Assembly (NCBI GenBank): GCA_002452695.1
Contig: DKFA01000072.1
Location: forward strand, 1 to 20,637
Reading direction: 5' to 3'
DNA: 20,637 nucleotides
From: Dehalococcoidia bacterium UBA6808
Lineage (GTDB): Bacteria; Chloroflexota; Dehalococcoidia; GIF9; UBA5629
The notes beneath the pieces are model-generated. The model was not told the DNA's origin, did no database searches, and saw nothing but the letters and a program-made list of their open reading frames with translations. Position 1 is the stretch's first letter. Each line of letters begins with the position of its first letter. This document shows positions 14,694 to 20,637 of this stretch, piece after piece. The translations under genes and the position numbers were made by a program.

Positions 14694-16655
14694 TCAGGCC
14701 AGTATGCCCTGGAGCTCGGCGTCGATCTGCTCATTGGTGAAATGGCGATGTGTGATGGCGCCGCTGGGGCAGCCCGCCACGCAGGTGCCGCAGCCCTTGC
14801 ACAGAGCCTCGTTGATGCGTGAGACTTTGTCCTTCTCTATGTAGGTGATAGCGTTATAGGGGCAGAGCAGGTTGCAGACGCGGCAGCCCGAGCACCTGTC
14901 CTCATCGACCACGGCGGTATCGGCCTCGATCTCCACTTTGCCCTTATTGATCAACGCCAGCACCCTGGCCGCAGCGGCGGAGGCCTGCGCCACAGTATCG
15001 GGGATATCTCGCGGGCCCTGGCAGCAGCCGGCGATGAAGACGCCGTCCGTCATGGTGGCTACCGGGTCCAGCTTGGGGTGCTTCTCCGTGAAAAACTTCT
15101 CCTTGCCGATGGAGATATTGAACTTGTGCGCCATCTCCTGGGAGTCGGATTGCGGCTCGATGCCGCTGCACAGCACGACCATGTCGACCGGCAGGCGGCG
15201 CTGTTTGCCCACCAGCGTATCTTCGAACTGGACAATCAGCTTACCTTTTTCCTCCGGCGTCAACGCCACATCGGTCACCTCGCCGGGACGGCCGCGGAAG
15301 AAGACCGCCCCCTCACGCTGCACCCGGTTATAGAACTCCTCGTAGCCCTTGCCCGGGCTGCGGATATCGATATAGAACTCGTACACCTTTGCACCCTGCA
15401 CATGCTCCAATAGCAGATGGGCGAACTTCATGCCGTACATGCAGCAGACGCGCGAGCAATACTCGTGGTACTTCACATCGCGGCTGCCCACGCAGTGGAT
15501 GATGGCGATGCTCTCCGGCTCCTTGCCGTTCTTCAATAAAATATGCCCGGATGTAGGGCCGGCCGAGTTGACCATGCGCTCGAACTCCAGGCTGGTCAGT
15601 ACGTTGTCCAGCCGTCCGTAGCCGTACTCCTTGATCGCCGAGGGGTCGAACAGCCTGTAGCCCGTGGTCAGGATCACGTTGCCCACCTGTATCTCGATCA
15701 GCTCATCTTCCTGCTCGAAATTGATCGCGTTGCGCTCGCAGAACTTCTCGCAGGCGCGGCACTTGCCCTTGAGGAAATAGGTGCAGTGCTCGCGGTCGAT
15801 CGTAGTCACATTGGGGACGGCCTGGGCGAAGGGGACGTAGATGGCCTTGCGCTTGGACAGCTTCTCATCGAACTCGCTGTCCACCTTGACCGGACACTTG
15901 GTAATGCAGGTGCCGCAGCCGTTGCACCTGTCGACATCAACGTAGCGGGCCTTCTTACGTATTTTGACGCGGAAGTTTCCCACATAGCCCGATACGGTAT
16001 CGATCTCGCTGTAGGTCAGCAGCTCGATGGAGGGGTGCGCGCCGACCATGCTCATCTTGGGCGTGAGGATGCAGGCCGAGCAATCCAGCGTGGGGAAGGT
16101 CTTATCAAGCTGCATCATATGTCCGCCGATGCTTGGTTCCCTCTCCACTAGGCAGACCTTGTGGCCGGAGTTGGCGATCTCCAGCGCGGCCTGGATGCCG
16201 GCGATGCCGCCGCCCACTACCAGCGTATCGGGGTGGACCGGTACCTCCTTGCTCTCCAGCGGCTGATGGAAATAGACACGGCGCACGGCTGCGCTGACCA
16301 GGGCGCGGGCCTTTTCCGTGGCCTCCTTGCGCGATTCCGTCACCCACGAGCAATGCTCGCGGACATTGGCCATCTGGAAATAGTAGGGGTTCAGCCCGGC
16401 CTCCTGCACGGCGCGCCGGAAGGTCGGTTCGTGCATCAGGGGTGAACACGAGGCGACCACCACGCGGTTGACGCCCAGTTCCCTGATGTCCTTTTTGATC
16501 AGGTCCTGACCCGGGTCGGAGCACATGAACTTGTAGTCACGGGATACGACGACGGCCGGCAGAGTTCTGGCATATTCGGCTACCTTCTCGACATCGACGG
16601 TTGCGGCGATATTGCTGCCGCAGTGACAGACATAAACACCGATCCTGGGTTCCAT
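14694..16655 (-). CDS. hdrA: Heterodisulfide reductase-like subunit A (FAD and Fe-S)
   Basis: HdrA holds the FAD that splits electrons between HdrB and ferredoxin in flavin-based bifurcation. The 653-residue protein begins MEPRIGVYVCHCGSNIAATV, the cysteine-rich N-terminal domain. The FAD fold VVGGGIAGIQAALE is near 146-159. A ferredoxin-like insert has CNGCGTCITKCP (244-255), followed by CTYFLKGKCRACEKFC. The C-terminal ferredoxin pair has CSGCRVCNLLCP near 588 and CKGCGTCVAGCP near 619. I prefer the second of two adjacent ATGs because AAGGAGG is five bases before it and only two before the first (16658). No MvhD fusion is seen. It leads the hdrA-hdrC-hdrB-protease operon. Confidence 0.95.
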   Translation of the reverse strand: MEPRIGVYVCHCGSNIAATVDVEKVAEYARTLPAVVVSRDYKFMCSDPGQDLIKKDIRELGVNRVVVASCSPLMHEPTFRRAVQEAGLNPYYFQMANVREHCSWVTESRKEATEKARALVSAAVRRVYFHQPLESKEVPVHPDTLVVGGGIAGIQAALEIANSGHKVCLVEREPSIGGHMMQLDKTFPTLDCSACILTPKMSMVGAHPSIELLTYSEIDTVSGYVGNFRVKIRKKARYVDVDRCNGCGTCITKCPVKVDSEFDEKLSKRKAIYVPFAQAVPNVTTIDREHCTYFLKGKCRACEKFCERNAINFEQEDELIEIQVGNVILTTGYRLFDPSAIKEYGYGRLDNVLTSLEFERMVNSAGPTSGHILLKNGKEPESIAIIHCVGSRDVKYHEYCSRVCCMYGMKFAHLLLEHVQGAKVYEFYIDIRSPGKGYEEFYNRVQREGAVFFRGRPGEVTDVALTPEEKGKLIVQFEDTLVGKQRRLPVDMVVLCSGIEPQSDSQEMAHKFNISIGKEKFFTEKHPKLDPVATMTDGVFIAGCCQGPRDIPDTVAQASAAAARVLALINKGKVEIEADTAVVDEDRCSGCRVCNLLCPYNAITYIEKDKVSRINEALCKGCGTCVAGCPSGAITHRHFTNEQIDAELQGILA

Positions 16656-16739
16656 CATGACCTCCTTGGCAGGCTATTTGCTGGCCGGTTCTGTAACCTG
16701 TAGGACGGCAACGAATGAGGAGATTTAAACTTCTTCATA

Positions 16740-16768
16740 ATTATATCACCGTATTTTTGCCGCCACAA
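16740..16768 (-). promoter_or_regulatory. Promoter of the hdrACB operon
   Basis: On the minus strand TTGTGG (16763-16768) is followed after 17 bases by TATAAT (16740-16745), which also has the extended -10 TG one base upstream. Transcription would start near 16733, leaving a leader of about 78 bases before hdrA. The -35 lies immediately beside the first copy of the 15-base direct repeat. Confidence 0.6.
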
Positions 16769-16770
16769 AT

Positions 16771-16813
16771 GGGATGAGTTGGCACTTGACAACAATGTGG
16801 GACGAGTTGGCAC
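16771..16813. repeat. Two-copy 15-base direct repeat, possible insertion-sequence end remnant
   Basis: GGGATGAGTTGGCAC (16771-16785) and GGGACGAGTTGGCAC (16799-16813) differ by one base and are 28 bases apart start to start. On the minus strand the first copy is preceded by TTGTCAAG, so that strand reads TGTCAAGTGCCAACTCATCC. This looks like a transposon end: IS21-type elements carry several internal repeats at each end, beginning TGT. No transposase is nearby. The identification is an inference; the repeat itself is certain. Confidence 0.5.
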
Positions 16814-16846
16814 GGTTGGCTGCGGTAACGATTGGATGCCTGCCTG

Positions 16847-16855
16847 TGTTAAAAT
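16847..16855 (+). promoter_or_regulatory. Extended -10 promoter for surE
   Basis: TGTTAAAAT combines a TGn extension with TAAAAT (16850-16855), five of six bases matching the -10 consensus. No -35 is seen at the right distance. Transcription would start near 16862, leaving an 18-base leader that contains the surE ribosome binding site. It probably drives surE, the thiolase and possibly the genes up to argC and the tRNA. Confidence 0.45.
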
Positions 16856-16879
16856 TGTATGGTTTTTACGGAGCGCTGC

Positions 16880-17683
16880 ATGAAGATACTGGTCACCAAT
16901 GACGATAGCGTAAACGCCCCCGGGCTATGGTCGCTGGCCGCCGTCCTGCAAGAGGTCGGCGAGGTCACCGTGGTCGCCCCGGACCGCGAGCAGAGTGGTG
17001 TGGCCACCTCCATGTCGCTGCACTCCCCCATCCGCATCAAGCAACTGCATGAAAAGATCGCCGGCATCCCCACCTGGTCAGTGGAGGGCACTCCCGCCGA
17101 CTGTGTGATCCTGGCCATCAAGGTCATCATGAAGGACCAGTGGGTCGATATGGTGGTCTCTGGCCTCAACCCCGGTCCCAACTGCGGCTATGACGTCTTC
17201 CTGTCGGGCACCGTGGGAGCGGCGCTGCAGGGCTTCTTCTACTCCATCCCTTCCATCGCGGTATCCGTCGACTCATTCGAGGAGCCATATTTCGAGACCG
17301 GCGCGCTGGTGGCTGCGGAGATGGTGCGCTATTTGAAGGAAAAAGAGCACAAAAGCAGGATGCTGCTTAACGTCAATGTGCCCAGCCTTCCGCTGGAGGA
17401 TATCCGCGGCATCGACGTCACCCGCCTGGGCGAGAAGGTTTATTCGGCCGGGGTCGAAAAGGGCAACGACGGGCGCTATGATTATTACTGGATCCACCAT
17501 AACGCCAGCGATGCCAATGTGATCAACGGCACCGACCTGTATGCGCTTAAACACAGGAAGATATCGATCACGCCGCTGCGCTTCAGCAGGAGCGAGTGGG
17601 ACACCGGGTTCGTGCAAGATCTGGCGCCGGCCATAGCCGGGCGCCTGCTTAATAAAAAAACATTCAGCGGCAAGGAGGCTTAA
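16880..17683 (+). CDS. surE: 5'-nucleotidase SurE (survival protein)
   Basis: SurE is a metal-dependent nucleoside monophosphate phosphatase, also acting on short polyphosphate in some bacteria. The 267-residue protein starts MKILVTNDDSVNAPGLW. Its metal ligands are visible as Asp8 and Asp9 (NDDS), Ser39 (DREQSG) and Asn97 (SGLNPGPNCGYD). GTVGAALQG follows as usual in the family. I chose the ATG at 16880, which has GGAG six bases upstream and matches the family N-terminus. An in-frame ATG at 16859 would add seven residues but overlaps the likely transcription start. The stop is directly followed by the thiolase ATG. Confidence 0.94.
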   Translation: MKILVTNDDSVNAPGLWSLAAVLQEVGEVTVVAPDREQSGVATSMSLHSPIRIKQLHEKIAGIPTWSVEGTPADCVILAIKVIMKDQWVDMVVSGLNPGPNCGYDVFLSGTVGAALQGFFYSIPSIAVSVDSFEEPYFETGALVAAEMVRYLKEKEHKSRMLLNVNVPSLPLEDIRGIDVTRLGEKVYSAGVEKGNDGRYDYYWIHHNASDANVINGTDLYALKHRKISITPLRFSRSEWDTGFVQDLAPAIAGRLLNKKTFSGKEA

Positions 17684-18970
17684 ATGTCAGAAGTTGTTAT
17701 CGTCAGCGGAGTCAGGACGGCCATTGGGACCTTCGGCGGGGGGCTTAAGGAGCATACCGCGGCCAAACTCGGAGCGATCGTGATCAGGGACGTGCTCAAG
17801 CGAGCCGGCCTGAAGCCGAAGTCCAGCGCAAAGCAACTGGGCTACGGCCCGAAGGCGCTGGAGACCGGGCTGAGCGAGCTGGAGAAGAAATATTACGAAT
17901 GGCCGGATAACCTCAAAGAGGTGCAGATCGACGAGGTGGTCATGGGCAATGTGCTGCAGGCTGGGCAGGGACAGAACCCCGGCAGGCAATCAATGATCTA
18001 TGCTGGGCTGCCCAAAGAGACGCCCGGGTTCACCGTCAACAAGGTCTGTGGCTCCGGCCTCAAGGCTGTCATCTCCGGCGCGCAGGCCATCATGCTGGGC
18101 GATGCCGAGGTGGTCGTGGCCGGCGGTATGGAGAGCATGAGCAACGCTCCCTACGCCTTGCCCCGCGCCAGGTGGGGCTACCGCATGGACATCTCGGGCA
18201 AGGGCGAGGTCTACGATCTGATGGTCTACGATGGGCTGTGGGAGCTTTATTACGGCTACCACATGGGCCTGACCGCTGAGAACATAGCCGCCAAATATAA
18301 TATCTCGCGTGAAGAGCAGGATAAGCTGGGCGCGCTCAGCCACCAGCGCGCCATGGCCGCCATCAAGGGCGGCATCTTCAAACAGGAGATTGTCCCCGTT
18401 ATCACACCGCAGAAAAAGGGCGATCCCATCGTCTTCGATACCGACGAGAGGCCGATGGAGACCTCGCTGGAGAAGATGTCCAGGCTGGCCCCAGCCTTCA
18501 AGAAGGACGGCACGGTAACGGCAGGCAATGCCTCTGGCATCAACGACGGTGCAGCCGCGGTGCTGCTGATGACGTCTCAGAAGGCCAAAGAGCTGGGTCT
18601 TGAGCCGCTGGGTAAGATCAAGGCCTACTCCTCCGGCGCCGTTGACCCGGCCTACATGGGCTTGGGCGTGGTGCCGGCCGTCCGGAAGACCCTTGAGAAG
18701 GCCAAGCTTCAGATCAAGGACATGGACGTGATCGAGCTTAACGAGGCCTTCGCCTCGCAGGCCATCGGCTGCGTGAAAGAGCTGGGCCTAGACTTGGAGA
18801 AGATCAACAAATACGGCAGCGGCATTTCGCTAGGACATCCCATCGGCTGCACGGGCAGCCGTTTGCTGGTCACCCTGCTGTACGAGATGAAGAGGAGCAA
18901 TGCCAGGTATGGCCTTGTTACCATGTGCATCGGCGGTGGCATGGGCATTGCCATGGTCATCGAGCGTTGA
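17684..18970 (+). CDS. Acetyl-CoA acetyltransferase family thiolase
   Basis: Thiolases join or split acyl-CoA and acetyl-CoA. All catalytic positions of the 428-residue protein are present: the nucleophile in NKVCGSGLKA (Cys122), NEAFASQA, the histidine in GISLGHPIGCTGSR (His385), and the second cysteine in CIGGGMG (Cys415). It is longer than the usual 390-395 because about 33 extra residues, charged and aromatic, sit at about 45-79, where degradative and biosynthetic thiolases have a short turn. Substrate chain length cannot be told from sequence. GGAGG lies five bases upstream, overlapping the end of surE, so the two genes are coupled. No other fatty-acid or ketone genes are nearby. Confidence 0.93.
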   Translation: MSEVVIVSGVRTAIGTFGGGLKEHTAAKLGAIVIRDVLKRAGLKPKSSAKQLGYGPKALETGLSELEKKYYEWPDNLKEVQIDEVVMGNVLQAGQGQNPGRQSMIYAGLPKETPGFTVNKVCGSGLKAVISGAQAIMLGDAEVVVAGGMESMSNAPYALPRARWGYRMDISGKGEVYDLMVYDGLWELYYGYHMGLTAENIAAKYNISREEQDKLGALSHQRAMAAIKGGIFKQEIVPVITPQKKGDPIVFDTDERPMETSLEKMSRLAPAFKKDGTVTAGNASGINDGAAAVLLMTSQKAKELGLEPLGKIKAYSSGAVDPAYMGLGVVPAVRKTLEKAKLQIKDMDVIELNEAFASQAIGCVKELGLDLEKINKYGSGISLGHPIGCTGSRLLVTLLYEMKRSNARYGLVTMCIGGGMGIAMVIER

Positions 18971-18991
18971 ACAGAGCGTTCACTAAGACAG

Positions 18992-19486
18992 ATGGGCAAG
19001 ATACTTTTGATCAACACCGGCCCGGTGGGGCAGGTGCAGAAGTGGGCTGAAGCTGCGGCGCGGCGCGTGGCGGAATACGATCTCAGCGCCGTGTACGTCT
19101 GCCCGGTGCCGCACGCGGATGAGACGGCCCGCATAGTTGCGGGCTATCGCCCTGTTGAAGCGCTGCCGGGCTTTAGCGAGAGGGTGGAAGCCTTCTGGAA
19201 GCCCGGGCACAGGCCCTTGCCCTTTAAAGAAGACTTGGACAAATTGAGGGCCAGGGTCGAGCCGGCCCTTACGCAGGTCTGGGAAAAGCATAAAAAGGAG
19301 ACCGTCGCCGTCGTATCGCAGCGGCAGTTGACCGTGGTCATGATACTTTTCCTGCTGCATATGCACAACAGCCACTACGGCCAGATAGCGCAGGAGGACG
19401 GCGCGGTCAACCTGTTTGAGGTAAGGGGCAACACGCCCTCTGCTTTTTACATAAATGACACATGCCACCTGCATGGTTTAATATAG
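18992..19486 (+). CDS. Histidine-phosphatase-fold protein lacking the catalytic residues
   Basis: The 164-residue protein has the general pattern of the phosphoglycerate mutase/histidine phosphatase family: an N-terminal strand and loop (MGKILLINTGPVGQ), CPVPHADETARIVAG, and VAVVSQRQLTVVMILFLL. Each catalytic position is changed. The RHG motif reads NTG (8-10), the arginine before the ET-A helix is His41, and the second histidine (usually VSHG) is Gln110. It is therefore probably not a phosphatase; it may bind a phosphorylated ligand or have a structural role. The remaining fold and open frame suggest a kept gene and not random decay. The ribosome binding site is weak. It lies 21 bases after the thiolase and 31 before argC. 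The family call is moderately sure. Confidence 0.7.
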   Translation: MGKILLINTGPVGQVQKWAEAAARRVAEYDLSAVYVCPVPHADETARIVAGYRPVEALPGFSERVEAFWKPGHRPLPFKEDLDKLRARVEPALTQVWEKHKKETVAVVSQRQLTVVMILFLLHMHNSHYGQIAQEDGAVNLFEVRGNTPSAFYINDTCHLHGLI

Positions 19487-19517
19487 AGGGACAAATTGCA
19501 GTGACAGGACAGATAAA

Positions 19518-20552
19518 ATGAAAAAGATCAAAGCTGGCATCATCAATGTAACCGGGTATGCGGGCGTGGAGCTGGCCAGGATACTCTGGCAGCATCCTGA
19601 TGTCGAGCTTGTTTCCGTCACTGGACGTAGCGCGGCCGGCAAGAAGCTGGGAGAGGTCTTCCCCCACCTGGCGGTAACCGGCCTGACCATCACTGCCGAG
19701 CTGGAAGACCATGTAGACGTGGTCTTTTCGGCCATGGGACATAAGGTCAGCGCCGAGGTCATCCTGCCGCTGTATAGAAAGGGTGTGTGCGTGGTGGATA
19801 TCAGCGCCGATTTCCGTTTGAAGTCGCCTGCCCAGTACCCTGAATGGTACTCCTTCGACCACCCGTCGCCCGAGCTGCTGGAAAAGGCGGTCTACGGCCT
19901 GCCTGAATTGCACCGCAAGGAGATCGCGAAGGCTGATCTGGTGGCCAACCCCGGCTGCTACCCCACGTCGGCCATCCTGGCGCTGGCGCCACTGGTCAAG
20001 CACGGCCTGGTTGAGACCGACCTGATCGTGGATAGCAAGTCCGGCGTCTCTGGAGCGGGACGCACCCTTACCCTGCCCACGCATTTTGCCGAGCAGAGCG
20101 ACAACGTGCGGGCCTATAGCCTTAGCGGGCACCGCCACCAGCCAGAGATAGAGCAGGAGCTGGCGCTGCTGGATAATTCCGGAAGGCTGCAGGTCACCTT
20201 CGTCCCGCATGTGGTGCCGCTCACCCGTGGCATCATCAGCACCTGCTATGCCAATATCAAGCCCGGCAAGCTGACGGGCGGGCAGGAAGAGCTGGACCAG
20301 GTCTACCAGCAGTTCTACCGCGGTGAGCCTTTCACGCGAGTGGTGCAGGAGCCGCCTGAGACCAAGCATACCTGGGGCAGCAACCTCTGCCTGGTCTACC
20401 CCGTGCTCAAGCCGAAAACGGGCAAGGTAGTGGCGATAGGCGTCATCGACAACCTGGTCAAAGGCGCCGCTGGACAAGCTGTGCAAAATATGAATATAAT
20501 GTTTGGTTTTCCTGAGACGGCAGGCATCGACGCCCTGCCGGTCTATCCATAG
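19518..20552 (+). CDS. argC: N-acetyl-gamma-glutamyl-phosphate reductase
   Basis: ArgC reduces N-acetylglutamyl phosphate to the semialdehyde with NADPH, the third step of arginine synthesis. The 344 residues are of normal length. The nucleotide-binding turn reads INVTGYAGVELAR (9-21), with Asn10 replacing the usual glycine. The catalytic cysteine is in NPGCYPTSA (Cys147) and the catalytic histidine in GHRHQPE (His207). VSGAGR at 177-182 and GSNLCLVYPV near the end are also typical. AGGA lies eight bases before the ATG. argJ and argB, frequent neighbours, are not seen before the tRNA and could lie beyond the right edge. Confidence 0.96.
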   Translation: MKKIKAGIINVTGYAGVELARILWQHPDVELVSVTGRSAAGKKLGEVFPHLAVTGLTITAELEDHVDVVFSAMGHKVSAEVILPLYRKGVCVVDISADFRLKSPAQYPEWYSFDHPSPELLEKAVYGLPELHRKEIAKADLVANPGCYPTSAILALAPLVKHGLVETDLIVDSKSGVSGAGRTLTLPTHFAEQSDNVRAYSLSGHRHQPEIEQELALLDNSGRLQVTFVPHVVPLTRGIISTCYANIKPGKLTGGQEELDQVYQQFYRGEPFTRVVQEPPETKHTWGSNLCLVYPVLKPKTGKVVAIGVIDNLVKGAAGQAVQNMNIMFGFPETAGIDALPVYP

Positions 20553-20557
20553 GGCGC

Positions 20558-20633
20558 GCCCCCATCGTCTAGAGGCCTAGGACACCAGCCTTTCAAGCTG
20601 GACACAGGGATTCGAATTCCCTTGGGGGCACCA
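20558..20633 (+). tRNA. tRNA-Glu (anticodon UUC)
   Basis: A full cloverleaf can be folded by eye. The acceptor stem is GCCCCCA (20558-20564) with TGGGGGC (20623-20629). The D arm is GTC/GAC, the anticodon stem CCAGC/GCTGG, and the loop CTTTCAA has TTC at 20592-20594. The T arm is AGGGA/TCCCT around TTCGAAT. The discriminator is A and the CCA end is encoded (20631-20633). It starts five bases after the argC stop, so it is probably processed from the same transcript. Confidence 0.95.
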
Positions 20634-20637
20634 ATTT

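Noticed and set aside
16667..16738. 23-codon frame upstream of hdrA whose stop overlaps the hdrA start
   Set aside because: Its ATG lies between the hdrA -10 box and the expected transcription start, so it would not be in the mRNA, and it has no ribosome binding site.
19407..20486. 359-codon open frame on the minus strand opposite argC
   Set aside because: It is a shadow of argC in a GC-rich context; its His- and Gln-rich composition is typical of antisense frames.
1..20637. CRISPR array, toxin-antitoxin pair, phage or defence cluster, rRNA, known riboswitch
   Set aside because: I looked for evenly spaced repeats, paired small ORFs, nuclease or helicase motifs and conserved RNA cores and found none. 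The only direct repeat noted is the two-copy one at 16771-16813.

Overview
The window reads as a stretch of chromosome from a strictly anaerobic bacterium, most likely a Dehalococcoidia-like member of the Chloroflexota. This placement is an inference from gene content: soluble HdrABC, formate-tetrahydrofolate ligase with FolD, an isopropylmalate dehydratase of the archaeal-like LeuC class, and debris of archaeal-flavoured regulator and NYN genes. There is no rRNA, plasmid gene, phage gene or intact transposase. Coding density is high and every full-length gene has a recognisable family.

Layout. (1) Positions 1-6509, minus strand: a branched-chain amino acid operon, read right to left as ilvD-ilvB-ilvN-(44-aa ORF)-leuA-(MgtC-like relic)-leuC, with leuC running off the left edge. 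ilvC, often found after ilvN, is absent. (2) Positions 6601-7717, minus strand: tsaC-rpiB, one base apart. (3) Positions 7810-9489, plus strand: guaA with an unusual N-terminal extension, followed by a good intrinsic terminator. (4) Positions 9624-12306, minus strand: folD-fhs, the tetrahydrofolate C1 steps shared with the methyl branch of the Wood-Ljungdahl pathway. (5) Positions 12740-16655, minus strand: hdrA-hdrC-hdrB-hydrogenase maturation protease, tightly packed with GTGA and ATGA overlaps. (6) Positions 16880-20633, plus strand: surE, a thiolase, a histidine-phosphatase-fold protein that has lost its catalytic residues, argC, and a tRNA-Glu(UUC) five bases after argC.

The genes combine amino-acid synthesis (Ile/Val/Leu, Arg), purine synthesis (guaA), folate C1 chemistry and flavin-based electron bifurcation through Hdr. 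The protease next to Hdr suggests that a NiFe hydrogenase partner is encoded elsewhere.

I did not find a convincing new multi-gene system. The most interesting material is in the gaps. Three of them carry recognisable pieces of decayed genes: an MgtC/SapB-like piece after leuA, a winged-helix regulator piece after fhs that overlaps the guaA terminator, and an NYN-domain piece after the hydrogenase protease. Other points of interest are the 44-aa ORF with a strong ribosome binding site between ilvN and leuA, possible leaderless or coupled translation of guaA, and IS-end-like repeats beside the hdrA promoter.
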